Source: 66-474 sp051961995 (GTDB lineage: Bacteria > Pseudomonadota > Gammaproteobacteria > Xanthomonadales > Rhodanobacteraceae). Taken from it: 64,000 nt of DNA. Of this stretch, positions 16,901 through 28,289 are shown piece after piece. Every line of letters starts with the position of its first letter. Position 1 is the stretch's first letter. A program made the translations under genes and the position numbers. A model generated the notes under the pieces. The model saw nothing but the letters and a program-made list of their open reading frames with translations. It was not told the origin of the DNA and made no database searches. The DNA is taken from assembly GCA_051961995.1 (NCBI GenBank), contig JBQCCR010000062.1:9762-73761 (forward strand). The letters run 5' to 3'.

Positions 16901-18934
16901 ATGCCGCGCATCCGCATCCTCGCCGGCGCACTCGCGCTGGCCATTTCCGGCAGCGCCGCTGCCGCACAGTTCGACAACGTGATCGTGTTCGGCGACAGCC
17001 TGAGCGACAACGGCAACCTCTCCATCGCCGAGCAGTTGCCGTTCGCGCCATCGCGTTTCACCACCAATCCCGGCCTGGTCGCGATGGAACACGTATCCGA
17101 TTTTTATGGCATCACCTTGACGCCCTCGCTTGCCGGTGGCACCGACTTCGCGTTCGGCGGCGCGGGACTGAACAACAATTCGCCCGGCACGCCCTCCTCG
17201 GTGCCGACCCTGCCGATCCAGTTGCAGGCGTATCTCTCCGCAACCGGCGGCGCGGCGGATCCGAATGCGCTCTATTCGGTCTGGGGCGGCGCCAATGACT
17301 TGTTCTACACCGCAACTTCCGTCGGAGCCGCGGCTACCGCGCAACAACTGATCGCCCAGACCATCCAGGCCCAGGTCCAGCAGGCGATCGCCGGCAACGT
17401 GATTCCGAACGATCCCGCCGCGATCGCTGCGCTCACCGCGCAGATCACGCCCCTCGTCACCCAGCAAGTCACTGCACAAGTCGAAGCCGCCGCGGGCGTT
17501 TCCACCCTGATGGATGCGGCGCAGGCGCAAGCCAGCATGCAGCAGGCCGCGCAGACCGAGCTCGGCCTGATCGCGCAACTCGGCCAGGCGGGCGCCAAAC
17601 GCGTCATCGTGTTCAACCTGCCCGATGTTGGACAGGTGCCCTCTTCACTGGCGCAGGGCCCCGAGACTGCGGCGCAGATCACCGGGCTTTCGATCGTCTA
17701 TGACAGCGCCTTGAACGCGGGGCTTGCGCAAACCGGCGTGGACATCATTCCGATTGACACTTTCGGGTTGCTGCACGAAGTGATCGCCGATCCGTCGCGG
17801 TATGGCTTCACCAATGTCACCGACGCCGCCTGCGGCCTCACTTCGACTTCGCTGCTGTGCGGGCCGCAAGGCTCGGGCGCGCCCTTCACCTATGCGCCCG
17901 GCACCGATCAAAGCTTTCTTTTCGCAGACGGTGTCCATCCGACCACCGCAGCGCATGCCTTGGTCGGCCAGTACGTGGTATCGGTAATCCAGGCGCCGGG
18001 CCAGCAGTCGCTGCTCGCGGAAGCTCCGCTCGCCGTCACCGATTCGGTGAACCACAGCCTGCGCAACCAGGCGCTCTCCGGCATGAACCAGCCGAGCCAG
18101 GGCGTGCGCTGGTTCGCCAATTACGATTTCAACCAGCAGAAGCTGGACGCAACCATCAACACGCCCAAAAGCGACAACAACCAGAGCACGCTGACGGTGG
18201 GCGCGGATGTGCATCCGGACGAACACCTCAGCGTCGGCATGGCGCTGAGCGGCGCCAACCATCGAGACAGCTACGACAACAACGCCGGCGGCTTCAAGCT
18301 GCAGGAGTATCTGGCTTCGGCGTACGCGATGTACGGCTGGCAGCAGGGTTACCTCGGTGCGGTCGGCAGCGTCGGCCAGCTCAACTATCACGACATCAAC
18401 CGCAACATCGTGCTCGGTCCGGCCCTGCGGCATGAGAGCGGCTCCACTTCGGGTTCGCACGTCGCGCTTGCGTTCACGGGCGGCTGGTTGTTCGGTTCGG
18501 ATGCCCTGCGCACCGGTCCGTATGCGGACGTCGGTTATCAGCGCATCCGCGTCAGCGGCTTCGCCGAAAACGGCGGCGACAGCACCGCGATGACTTTCGC
18601 CCGTCAGGAGCGCGAAGCGCTGATCGGCACGCTGGGCTGGCAGGTGATCGGCAATTGGCAAGCCGGCGGCACCGCGCTGCATCCCTACGCGCAGGTTGCC
18701 TGGAACCACGACAGCAAGGCCGATCCGCGCGAGGTGCGTGCAGGCCTGGTCAACATGCCGGGCACGTTCGGAATGCCTGGCTTCGTCCCCGACAAGACCT
18801 GGGGAAGCGCGGGTGTGGGGCTGAATGCGCAATTCAGCCCGGACTTCTCGGCCTGGGTCAGCTACGACGGCCGCTTCTCCGACAGCAATGAGCGTGACAA
18901 CAGCTTGAACGTGGGAGCCAAGCTGAGCTTCTGA
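16901..18934 (+). CDS. autotransporter GDSL esterase/lipase, EstA-like
   Basis: 677 residues. A signal peptide (cleavage probably after SAAAA) leads into an SGNH/GDSL hydrolase passenger: nucleophile serine in FGDSLSDNGN, oxyanion Asn in WGGANDLF and the catalytic Asp/His pair in FADGVHPTTAAH. From about residue 400 the sequence is an autotransporter beta-barrel with alternating aromatic strands, ending in LSF with a C-terminal Phe, as outer-membrane proteins do. Between the WGGAND block and FNLPD lies an Ala/Gln-rich helical stretch that seems longer than in EstA. The ATG at 16901 has GGGGA six bases upstream; an upstream TTG is less likely. A strong terminator follows the gene. Confidence 0.92.
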   Translation: MPRIRILAGALALAISGSAAAAQFDNVIVFGDSLSDNGNLSIAEQLPFAPSRFTTNPGLVAMEHVSDFYGITLTPSLAGGTDFAFGGAGLNNNSPGTPSSVPTLPIQLQAYLSATGGAADPNALYSVWGGANDLFYTATSVGAAATAQQLIAQTIQAQVQQAIAGNVIPNDPAAIAALTAQITPLVTQQVTAQVEAAAGVSTLMDAAQAQASMQQAAQTELGLIAQLGQAGAKRVIVFNLPDVGQVPSSLAQGPETAAQITGLSIVYDSALNAGLAQTGVDIIPIDTFGLLHEVIADPSRYGFTNVTDAACGLTSTSLLCGPQGSGAPFTYAPGTDQSFLFADGVHPTTAAHALVGQYVVSVIQAPGQQSLLAEAPLAVTDSVNHSLRNQALSGMNQPSQGVRWFANYDFNQQKLDATINTPKSDNNQSTLTVGADVHPDEHLSVGMALSGANHRDSYDNNAGGFKLQEYLASAYAMYGWQQGYLGAVGSVGQLNYHDINRNIVLGPALRHESGSTSGSHVALAFTGGWLFGSDALRTGPYADVGYQRIRVSGFAENGGDSTAMTFARQEREALIGTLGWQVIGNWQAGGTALHPYAQVAWNHDSKADPREVRAGLVNMPGTFGMPGFVPDKTWGSAGVGLNAQFSPDFSAWVSYDGRFSDSNERDNSLNVGAKLSF

Positions 18935-19003
18935 ATCCGGCGCACGCGCGCTGCTGCAGCCGCCGCGGGCGGCGTGCGGAATGAGGGAAGTGGGGCGGAG
19001 GGT

Positions 19004-19042
19004 CCAACAAAAAAGCCGCGCATCATGCGCGGCTTTTTGTTG
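19004..19042. terminator. bidirectional intrinsic terminator
   Basis: A near-perfect palindrome: AAAAAAGCCGCGCA, a three-base loop, then TGCGCGGCTTTTT. The GC stem is flanked by A and T runs, so it can end transcription from both the esterase gene (plus) and the lipoprotein gene (minus) that converge here. Confidence 0.9.
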
Positions 19043-19061
19043 GGTCAAATGACCGCTTCGG

Positions 19062-19901
19062 TCATTTCCTCTTCTTCTTGCTGTACTGGTTATACAGCGC
19101 TTCCGCCTGATCGTGCAGCGCGCTGGCGGCATCGTGCGAGAGCTCGGTGGTCTGCCCGTTCTCATCGTGCTGGTTCAGCACCAAACCGCCATTGTCGTCC
19201 CAGCCCACGCGATCGGTGGAAGTAACCGGCGCACCCTTCTTCGCACGGGTTTCCTGCACCACCACCCACGGATGCCCACCCTTGTAAGCGTAGTCGGTGC
19301 TCGTGTAATTGCCCTTGTCGCCGTGGTCCACCAACTGGCGGATGAATTCCACGCCGTCCTTGTCGGAGAAAATCTGCCAGCTCTTCGCAGCCTCGTCGTT
19401 GGACGCCGTGCCCTGGGTCACCTTCATGCCGCCGATGCGGTTCTGCGTTGCCTTGAAGTCCGACAGCATCTTGTCGGCCGCGGTCGGCTCGGCGATCAGT
19501 TTCAGATCCACCTTTGCGGGCGCGTTGTGGGTCAGCACCGGCGCCTGCAGCGTCGTGGAATAGGTGCGGCCACTGTTCTGCATCTGCGCCTCGAGCACGT
19601 AGATATCGGACTGCTTGATCTGCTTGGGGTTGAAGCTGACGCTGAATTGCTGCGGGAATTGCGGCGGCGCGAACGCCTGACTGTTCACCGGCACGCCCGG
19701 CTGCTGGGTGACATCCATCAACGTCAGTTCTAGCTTGGCGTCGGGGGCCACCTGCACGCTGGGATCAGCCAGCGTGACCGTCCCCGTAACGGCCGTCGGC
19801 TGCGGTGCCGCTTGCTGGGCAGGAGCGGCCTGATTGGAGGAAGAGCCGCAACCGCCGAGCAACAGGCCGGCGATCACCAGCGGCAGAACGAGCTTGCGCA
19901 T
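19062..19901 (-). CDS. lipoprotein with YbaY/YscW-like domain
   Basis: 279 residues. A signal peptide with lipobox LLGGC indicates a lipid-anchored envelope protein. After a Gln/Ala/Pro linker, residues about 38-135 (from GTVTLAD through ELTLMDVT to KVDLKL) resemble the YbaY/YscW beta-sandwich domain found in small lipoproteins. The C-terminal part (KSWQIFSDKDGVEFIRQL ... HPWVVVQE) has no domain I recognise. The tail KKKRK is strongly basic. It is divergent from the sortilin-like gene, with 170 bases between them. Confidence 0.72.
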   Translation of the reverse strand: MRKLVLPLVIAGLLLGGCGSSSNQAAPAQQAAPQPTAVTGTVTLADPSVQVAPDAKLELTLMDVTQQPGVPVNSQAFAPPQFPQQFSVSFNPKQIKQSDIYVLEAQMQNSGRTYSTTLQAPVLTHNAPAKVDLKLIAEPTAADKMLSDFKATQNRIGGMKVTQGTASNDEAAKSWQIFSDKDGVEFIRQLVDHGDKGNYTSTDYAYKGGHPWVVVQETRAKKGAPVTSTDRVGWDDNGGLVLNQHDENGQTTELSHDAASALHDQAEALYNQYSKKKRK

Positions 19902-20071
19902 GACGAATCCTTTTCAACGAGAGAGCGCCGCGGCGTTGCGCGCGGTGAGCCGATAATCGTAGCGGGCATGCGGATTCTACGAAAGTCCACGTCAGCATGA
20001 CCTTTGGCTACTCCCGAAAAAGTGTGGATCGCGTTAACGTGGCGTGATCGCTTTGCCGTGGGGAAAATCCG

Positions 20072-23000
20072 ATGTACCCGCTCATCTGTGCGGCTTCCTC
20101 CCGCGCTGCTTCGCGCGTGCTGCTCGCTTGCGCGCTGGCCGGCATGACAGCCGCCGTGATGGCCCGGCCGGCCGGCCATGCCCCGTCCACCTCGGCGCAA
20201 CGCGACGCCGCCTGGCAGCAACATCAGGCCATGCGCGCGGATTCGCCATTCGCCGTGCACTGGCGCTCCATCGGCCCGACCAAGCAGGGCGGCCGCGTGG
20301 TCGCGATCACCGGCGTGCCGGGTCAGCCGTACACGTTCTACATCGCCTATGCGAGCGGCGGCGTCTGGAAAACCACCGACAACGGCGCGCACTTCTCCCC
20401 GCTGTTCGATCGCATGCCGACCATGGTGATCGGCGCCATCGCGGTGGACCCTTCCCATCCGCAAACGCTCTGGGTCGGCACAGGCGAAGCCAATTCCTCG
20501 CGCTCGTCCTACGGCGGCATGGGGATGTTCCGCTCCAACGACGGCGGCAAGACCTTCCAGCCGGCCGGTCTGGCGGATTCCGATCGCATCGCGCGGATCG
20601 TGGTGGATCCAAAGGATTCCAGCACCGTATACGTGGCCGCGCTCGGCAAGCTCTACACCACCGGCGGACAGCGCGGCGTGTATCGCACGCGCGACGGTGG
20701 CAAGACCTGGCAGCAGGTGCTGGCCGGCTCCACGCCGTGGACCGGAGCGGTTGATCTGACCATGGACCCGCGCAATCCGGACGTGCTGTACGCGGCGCTG
20801 TGGGATCGCAAGCGCACCGCCTGGAACATGACTTACTCCGGCAACGGTTCCGGCATCTGGAAGAGCACCGATGGCGGCGATCACTGGACGCAACTGAGCA
20901 ACGGCTTTCCGCATGATGACAAGGTCGGCCGCATCGGGCTGGCGATCGCGCCGTCGCACCCGGATACGCTTTATGCCAGCGTGGATGACTGGACGCCGCT
21001 GCCCGCCGCCGAGCGCGACATGGGCGACAGCCCGCTTTCGCCCGCACGACTGAAGACGATGACGAAGGCGGAATTCCTGCGCCAGGATCCGCAACAGGTC
21101 GAGCGCTTCATCCGCCAGAACGATCTCGATACCGATCTGTCCGCGGCCAGGTTGATGGACATGGTCAAGGACGGCACGGTCAGCATGGACGAAATCCGCA
21201 AGCAGTTGTCGGATGCCAACGCAAACCTGTTCGACACCGACATCGAGGGGCTGGTGGTGTACCGCTCCGACGACGGCGGCGCGCACTGGCAGCGGGCGAA
21301 CGACAAGCCGCTGCGCGACGTGTACTACACGTACGGCTACTACTTCGGCCAGATCCGCGTCGCGCCGGACGACGCGGATCACGTGTACGCCGAAGGCCTG
21401 CCGCTGATCGAGTCCAGGGACGGCGGCAAGAGCTGGAGCGGCCTCAACGATCCCGACGTGCACGTGGATTACCACGAGCTGCTGATCGATCCGACCGATC
21501 CGCACCGCATGCTGGTCGGCAATGACGGTGGCGCCTACATCACCTACGACGGCGGCGCGCACTGGCAGACGTTCGCGCGCATCCCGGTCGGCCAGTTCTA
21601 CTCGGTCACCTACGACATGGATGATCCGTACAACGTGTACGGTGGCCTGCAGGACAATGGCGCGATGATGGGCTCATCGAAGACCGATTGGCAACGCAAC
21701 GACGACTGGAAGGATGTCGGCGGCGGCGACGGCATGTACGTGCAGGTGGATCCGCGCGACAACAAGACCATCTACGCCGGCTACCAGTTCGGCTTTTACA
21801 CGCGCACCGGCCCGGACGGGCGCCACGAAGTGCGCCCGCGCCCGAGTTTTGGCAAAGCGCCGCTGCGCTGGAACTGGACCACGCCGATCGAGCTGTCGCC
21901 GCACAATCAGGACATCGTCTACATGGGCGCGAACAAGCTGTTCCGCTCGCTGGACAAGGCCGAATCGTGGGCTGCGATCAGTCCCGATCTCAGCTCGTCG
22001 AAGGAACGCGGCAACGTGCCCTACGCCGGCATCGTCACGCTCGCCGAATCCCCGAAAACTTTTGGCCAGATCTGGGTCGGTACCGACGATGGCAATGTGT
22101 GGGTGACCAGCGATGGCGGGGTGAACTGGAATCATGCAGACGCGCAACTGCCGCAGCGCTGGGTCAGCCGCGTGGAGCCCTCGCATTTCGACGACCAGCG
22201 CGCGTACGTGTCGTTGAACGGCTATCGCGACGACGACATCACGCCGTACCTCTACCGCACCGATGATCTCGGCAGGCACTGGACGTCCATTTCCAAGGGC
22301 CTGCCGGACGAGGCGATCAACGTCGTGCGCGAGGACCCGGTGAATCAGGATGTTCTGTATGTGGGCACCGATCGCGGCGTGTACGTGTCGCTGGATCGCG
22401 GCAATTCCTGGCAGTCGCTGCAGGGCAACCTGCCGAACGTGCCGGTGCATGACCTCGCCATCCACCCGCGAGAGCGCGAACTGATCGCCGGCACCCACGG
22501 GCGCAGCGTGTGGATCGCCGACGTGCTACCGGTGCAGGAGCTGACCGCGAAGCTGCGCGATGAAGCCGTGCACCTGTTCCCGGTCGAGGACGTGCAGGCC
22601 GAGCGCGGCTGGCAGTCGCGGCCGATGGAATGGTTCGACGAGACCGATGATCTGCCCAAACTCGAAGGCAGCTACTGGGCGAAGCAGGCCGGGCCGGTCA
22701 CGCTCACGGTGTCGAACAGTGACGGACGGGCGGTGCAGGTGCTGCACTTCGACGCCAGGCGCGGCCTCAACACCTACGCCTGGAATCTGGAACTGGACAA
22801 GGACAAGGCGCTCGCCGCGGAGCGCGCGCAATTGGCGGAGCAGCATCTCGCTCCCGCGACCGCCGACTACTCGAAGCAGCCGATCGCGCAGGCGGTGCAA
22901 CTGGGCTGGCGCATCTATCCACCACCGGGCAAGTACACGCTGAAGCTGGCAGGCGCAGGCACAAGCAGCGAAACGAGCTTCGAAGTGAAAGCGCCGAACG

Positions 23001-23119
23001 ACTACAAACCGCGCGGCAAACCCGAGCCTAAGCTGCGCGGCAAGGACAAGTGGGCGCGTCCGGAAGCTTCGCCGCAGCCTTCGGCGGCGAGCGAAGAGCG
23101 CGAAGAAGCCGGGCAATAA
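20072..23119 (+). CDS. secreted sortilin/VPS10-like beta-propeller protein with BNR repeats
   Basis: 1015 residues with an N-terminal signal peptide (hydrophobic stretch at about 14-31). At least nine BNR/Asp-box motifs of the type S/T-x-D-x-G-x-x-W are visible, for example KTTDNGAHF, RSNDGGKTF, RTRDGGKTW, KSTDGGDHW, RSDDGGAHW, ESRDGGKSW, VTSDGGVNW and VSLDRGNSW, which fits one or two beta-propellers. Residues about 870-975 look like a beta-sandwich, and the end is rich in Lys, Pro and Arg. Proteins of this kind are often annotated as glycosyl hydrolases, but I see no catalytic residues to support that. GGGGAA precedes the ATG. Confidence 0.8.
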   Translation: MYPLICAASSRAASRVLLACALAGMTAAVMARPAGHAPSTSAQRDAAWQQHQAMRADSPFAVHWRSIGPTKQGGRVVAITGVPGQPYTFYIAYASGGVWKTTDNGAHFSPLFDRMPTMVIGAIAVDPSHPQTLWVGTGEANSSRSSYGGMGMFRSNDGGKTFQPAGLADSDRIARIVVDPKDSSTVYVAALGKLYTTGGQRGVYRTRDGGKTWQQVLAGSTPWTGAVDLTMDPRNPDVLYAALWDRKRTAWNMTYSGNGSGIWKSTDGGDHWTQLSNGFPHDDKVGRIGLAIAPSHPDTLYASVDDWTPLPAAERDMGDSPLSPARLKTMTKAEFLRQDPQQVERFIRQNDLDTDLSAARLMDMVKDGTVSMDEIRKQLSDANANLFDTDIEGLVVYRSDDGGAHWQRANDKPLRDVYYTYGYYFGQIRVAPDDADHVYAEGLPLIESRDGGKSWSGLNDPDVHVDYHELLIDPTDPHRMLVGNDGGAYITYDGGAHWQTFARIPVGQFYSVTYDMDDPYNVYGGLQDNGAMMGSSKTDWQRNDDWKDVGGGDGMYVQVDPRDNKTIYAGYQFGFYTRTGPDGRHEVRPRPSFGKAPLRWNWTTPIELSPHNQDIVYMGANKLFRSLDKAESWAAISPDLSSSKERGNVPYAGIVTLAESPKTFGQIWVGTDDGNVWVTSDGGVNWNHADAQLPQRWVSRVEPSHFDDQRAYVSLNGYRDDDITPYLYRTDDLGRHWTSISKGLPDEAINVVREDPVNQDVLYVGTDRGVYVSLDRGNSWQSLQGNLPNVPVHDLAIHPRERELIAGTHGRSVWIADVLPVQELTAKLRDEAVHLFPVEDVQAERGWQSRPMEWFDETDDLPKLEGSYWAKQAGPVTLTVSNSDGRAVQVLHFDARRGLNTYAWNLELDKDKALAAERAQLAEQHLAPATADYSKQPIAQAVQLGWRIYPPPGKYTLKLAGAGTSSETSFEVKAPNDYKPRGKPEPKLRGKDKWARPEASPQPSAASEEREEAGQ

Positions 23120-23257
23120 CGGTCGGCGATGCCGGCCTCCGGCCCCTTGAGTCAAGGGCCATCAAACCCGAGGGGTTTCGGGATTGTGGAGGCATCACGG
23201 CGTGGATCGCGGCGAGGATGCCTGGCCGTTGAGCGGGCGATTCAACGAGGTATGAAG

Positions 23258-23281
23258 CCGGCGGCCTGACGGGCCGCCGGC
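23258..23281. other. GC-rich hairpin between convergent genes
   Basis: GCCGGCGGCC pairs perfectly with GGCCGCCGGC around a four-base loop. It sits in the 285-base gap between the convergent sortilin-like gene and glyS. It lacks a clear T run, so it may be a weak terminator or only an mRNA-stabilising hairpin. Nothing else was recognised in the gap. Confidence 0.5.
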
Positions 23282-23404
23282 CCCAATCCACTCCCCAATC
23301 CGGTGCGGGTTTGCACCCCGGCGTTCCGGAACCTAATTAAAAGTTAACGACTCGTCAAGCCTCTCTGCCGGAACTGTCAAGCCGATAGTGTTGAAAGCGC
23401 CGAC

Positions 23405-25529
23405 TCATAACAGCGCGATATCGGCGATCACGTCGAAGCGCGTCTTGATGCGCGCCAGCAGGGCAAGACGGTTGCCGCGCAGCGCGGCATCTTCAGCCAT
23501 CACCAGTACGGAATCGAAGAATGCATCGACCGGCGCCTGCAATTGCGCAAGGCCGGCGAGCGTGTCCTCGTAATCGCGCGCGCCCCGCGTGTCGGCTTGC
23601 GCACTCTGCAGCGACTGCCACAGCGTGCGTTCGGCGGATTCCTGCAACAACGATTCGTCAATCGCGCGCGCGCCCGCCTCGCGGATGTCCACGCCTTCCT
23701 TGCGCAGGATGTTGGCCACCCGCTTGTTGGCCGCGGCAAGACTTTCCGCTTCGGCACGTTGCGCGAATGCGGCGACGGCGCGCAGGCGGCGATCGAAATC
23801 CACCAGGCTCGCCGGCTCCACCGCTGCGACCGCGGCGAACTGTCCCGGTGTGAATCCTTGCTCGGCGTAATAGCCGCGCAGGCGGTCGAGGATGAAGGCG
23901 CGCAATTCCGAGGCGAGATCCGCGCGGCTGGCGACGGCCTTTTTGTCGGATTTCGCTCCGGCAACAAACGCACTTTCCGGAATCTGCTCCAGTGCATCAC
24001 GCAGCAGCACGTTCAGATCGAGATCGAGCCCGCCCTCGATCAGCGTGCGCGCAAGCCCCAGCGCCGCGCGGCGCAATGCGAACGGGTCCTTGTTGCCGGA
24101 AGGCTTGAGGCCGACGGCGAAGATGCCGGCCAGCGTGTCGAGCTTGTCGGCCACCGACAGCACCTGCGCCAGCGCGCCTTGCGCGATGCCGTCGCCGGCG
24201 TTGCGCGGTCGGTAGAACTGGTCCAGCGCCTGCGCGACGTCCTCGCGTTCGCCTTGCGCGGCGGCGTAATGGCGGCCCATCACGCCCTGCAGCTCGGGGA
24301 ATTCGCCGACCATCCGCGTCAACAGATCACAGCGACTGAGCGCTGCGGCGTGCGTGGCCAGCGCGGCATCCACCTGCAGCCCTTGCTCGCGCAGACGGTT
24401 GGCGATCACACGCGCGAGTTCGGCCACGCGCACGGTCTTGTCCCACAGGCTGCCCAGCGCCTTCTGCCAGGTGACTTCGCCCAGGCCCTGCTGGTGCGCG
24501 GCCAGCGGTGCTTTCAGATCTTCGTCGAAGAAAAACTTCGCATCAGCGAAGCGCGGGCGGATCACGCGCTCGTAGCCGTGGCGGATCAAAGCGGGTTCTT
24601 TCGATTCGACGTTCGCCACGCCGATGAAGCGTTCGGTCAACCTGCCTTCGCCATCGAAAACGGGAACGAATTTCTGGTTCGTTTCCATCGTCATCACCAG
24701 CGCCTCGTGCGGCACGGCGAGATAGTCGCGATCGAAGGTGCAGGCGATCGCGACCGGCCATTCGGTGAGGTTGGCAATCTCGTTGCACAGCGCATCGGAG
24801 AGACGCGCGTCGCCGCCACCATTGGCCTGCGCAACGCCGCTGACCTGCTCGCGCACACGCGCACGACGCTCGACCGGATCGGCCAGCACCTTCGCCGCAC
24901 GCAGCGCATCCAGGTACGAGTCCGCATCGGCCAGAGGCACGGGCTTCGCATGCATGAAGCGATGGCCACGCGATTGCCGGCCGCTGCTCAGGCCCAGCAC
25001 TTCGCCTTCGACCACCCGATCGCCGTGCAGCATCACCAGCCAGTGCACCGGCCGCACGAAGGCATCATCGTGATCGCCCCAGCGCATCGGCTTGGGGGTC
25101 GGCAATGTCGCCAGCGCTTCCGAAACGATCTGCGGCAGCAACGCCGCGGTCGGCCGACCCGGCTGCACGGCGCGGTGCACGAAGCGCTCGCCCTTGTTGT
25201 CGGTCGTGCGCTGCAACTGGTTCCACTCCACGCCGCACTTTTGTGCGAAGCCTTGCAACGCGCGGGTCGGTTCGCCTTGCGCATCCAGCGCGATATTGAC
25301 GTAGGGACCGAGCGCTTCGCTGTGCTGTTCGGGTTGCGACTCGCCGACGGCGGGCACGTGCACGGCCAGCCGGCGCGGCGTGCACAACGCACGCGCGTGT
25401 TCGGCTTCCGCCGCGATGCCGCGTTTGCTCAAACCCTCGCACACTCCGCGTGCGAACGCTTGCGCCAGTTCATCAATCGCGTGGATCGGCAACTCTTCCG
25501 TGCCGATCTCGATCAGCAGAGAACGCAGT

Positions 25530-25537
<8 letters not shown>
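23405..25537 (-). CDS. glyS: glycyl-tRNA synthetase, beta subunit
   Basis: 710 residues. Partner of GlyQ in the bacterial alpha2-beta2 glycyl-tRNA synthetase; the beta subunit recognises the tRNA. The N-terminus (LLIEIGTEELP) is diagnostic, followed by the GPYVNIA-type and MRWGDHDDAFVRPVHWLVML blocks and an HD-like middle. The helical anticodon-binding domain is at the C-terminus. The ATG at 25537 overlaps the glyQ stop by 8 bases (ATGGCTGA), so translation is coupled; a longer upstream reading would lie inside glyQ. Confidence 0.97.
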
Positions 25538-26423
<886 letters not shown>

Positions 26424-26447
26424 CGATGCACTCAAATAAAGCGCGCT

Positions 26448-26475
26448 AGTATACCGACGCATGTTCAGGGCAAAG
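26448..26475 (-). promoter_or_regulatory. possible glyQS promoter
   Basis: On the minus strand a TATACT -10 candidate (26453-26448) lies about 25 bases before the glyQ ATG. The sequence at -35 spacing (around 26470-26475) is a poor match. The same bases read on the plus strand as TAGTAT, so the region could serve both divergent genes. Confidence 0.3.
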
Positions 26476-26486
26476 CACCGAAGGCC

Positions 26487-28289
26487 GTGAATCCGCACCC
26501 GCGCAACGCCGCGTCCGGGTTGGGCCGGCGCGGACGGCTGGAGCTGGAGGAAGTGCTGGCCGCGCTGGTGGTGGACGGCCTGCTCTCCGCCGATGATGCC
26601 AAGCGCCTGCGGACCGGCGCACGCGGCACCGGCAAGAATGCGCTGGAGCTGCATCCACTGGTGCTGATCGGCAACGCCAAGCTGCCGAACCGGCGCGAAC
26701 CCGGGAAACCGCTCTCGATCGAGACGCTCACCGTCTGGCTGGCGGAGAAATCCGGACTGCCGTACCTGCGCATTGACCCGATGAAGATTGATGCCGGCGC
26801 GGTCACGCAGGCGGTCAGTCACGCCTACGCGCAGCGCCATCGCATCCTGCCGGTGCAGGTCGAACCCGATGCCGTGACCTTCGCTACCGCCGAGCCGTTC
26901 GACACCCGTTGGGCGGCGGACCTCTCGCACATGATCCGCCGCGAGGTCAAGCGCGTCGTCGCCAATCCGCTGGATGTCAGCCGGTATCTGCTGGAGTTCT
27001 ACGGCGTGCAGCGCTCGATCGCGCTGGCGCGCGAGGCCAAGCAGGAAGACTACGACGCCTCCAAGATCCTCAACTTCGAACAGTTGCTGGAACTGGGCCA
27101 GAGTGGCGAACTCAACGCCGACGACCGCCACGTCGTGCACATCGTGGACTGGCTGCTGCAATACGCGTTCGAACAGCGCGCCTCCGACATCCATCTGGAA
27201 CCGCGCCGCGAAGCCGGGCAGATCCGTTTCCGCATTGACGGCGTCATGCACAAGGTGTTCGAGCTGCCGCCGCCGGTGATGACCGCGGTGACTGCGCGGG
27301 TCAAGATCCTCGCGCGGCTGGACGTGGCGGAGAAACGCCGCCCGCAGGACGGCCGCATCAAGACCCGCTCGTCGGCCGGGCGCGAAGTGGAGTTGCGCAT
27401 TTCCGACATGCCGACCGCGTTCGGCGAAAAGCTGGTGCTGCGCATCTTCGACCCGGACATCGTGGTGAAGGCGTTCTCGCAACTCGGCTTTTCCGCCGAC
27501 GAGGAGAAAGCCTGGAAGCAGATGGTCGAACGCCCGCACGGCATCGTGCTGGTGACCGGCCCGACCGGTTCGGGCAAGACCACCACGCTGTATTCGACGT
27601 TGAAGCACCTCGCCACGCCGGAATTGAACGTGTGCACGGTCGAGGATCCGATCGAGATGGTGGCGCCGGAATTCAACCAGTCGCAGGTGCAGCCGGCGAT
27701 CGATTTCGATTTCGCGGCCGGCGTGCGCACGCTGCTGCGGCAGGATCCGGACATCATCATGATCGGCGAGATCCGCGACCTGGAGACCGCGCAGATGGCC
27801 GTGCAGGCCTCGCTGACCGGCCATCTGGTGCTGTCCACCCTTCACACCAATGACGCGCCCTCCGCGGTCACGCGGCTGCTCGACCTGGGCGCGCCGCATT
27901 ATCTGATCCAGTCCACGCTGGCGGGCGTGGTCGCGCAGCGGCTGGTGCGCATGCTGTGTCCGCATTGCAAAGTCGAGAGCACGCAGGATGAAGACGCCTG
28001 GCGCGCGCTGATCCACGGCTGGGAGCTGCCCGTTCCTCAACGCGTGTTCGCGCCGAAAGGCTGCCTGGAATGCCGCAACACCGGCTACCTCGGCCGCACC
28101 GGCATCTACGAGATGATGCCGATCAGCCCGAAGCTGCGCGCGATGATTTCACCGCAACTGGATCTCGGCGGTTTTTCCGCCACCGCGCTGGCCGAAGGCA
28201 TGCGCCCGCTGCGCATCTCCGCGGCGGCGCAGGTGGCGCGCGGGATCACCACGGTGCAAGAAGTTCTGAACGTGTTGCCCGCCGAATGA
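26487..28289 (+). CDS. GspE/PilB-family secretion ATPase
   Basis: 600 residues from a GTG start. Hexameric ATPase of the type II secretion or type IV pilus class. An N-terminal MshEN-like domain is at about 20-180 (LPYLRIDPMKID, HRILPVQ). The ATPase core follows with ASDIHLEPR, Walker A GPTGSGKTT (Lys364), the Asp box, Walker B GEIRDLETAQMA and the His box. A zinc motif of two Cys pairs (LCPHC, CLEC) precedes GYLGRTGIYEMM. No other gsp or pil genes are in the window, so which machine it drives is unknown. Its stop overlaps the next start (ATGA). The start codon is inferred from the divergent glyQ and is less sure. Confidence 0.9.
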   Translation: MNPHPRNAASGLGRRGRLELEEVLAALVVDGLLSADDAKRLRTGARGTGKNALELHPLVLIGNAKLPNRREPGKPLSIETLTVWLAEKSGLPYLRIDPMKIDAGAVTQAVSHAYAQRHRILPVQVEPDAVTFATAEPFDTRWAADLSHMIRREVKRVVANPLDVSRYLLEFYGVQRSIALAREAKQEDYDASKILNFEQLLELGQSGELNADDRHVVHIVDWLLQYAFEQRASDIHLEPRREAGQIRFRIDGVMHKVFELPPPVMTAVTARVKILARLDVAEKRRPQDGRIKTRSSAGREVELRISDMPTAFGEKLVLRIFDPDIVVKAFSQLGFSADEEKAWKQMVERPHGIVLVTGPTGSGKTTTLYSTLKHLATPELNVCTVEDPIEMVAPEFNQSQVQPAIDFDFAAGVRTLLRQDPDIIMIGEIRDLETAQMAVQASLTGHLVLSTLHTNDAPSAVTRLLDLGAPHYLIQSTLAGVVAQRLVRMLCPHCKVESTQDEDAWRALIHGWELPVPQRVFAPKGCLECRNTGYLGRTGIYEMMPISPKLRAMISPQLDLGGFSATALAEGMRPLRISAAAQVARGITTVQEVLNVLPAE

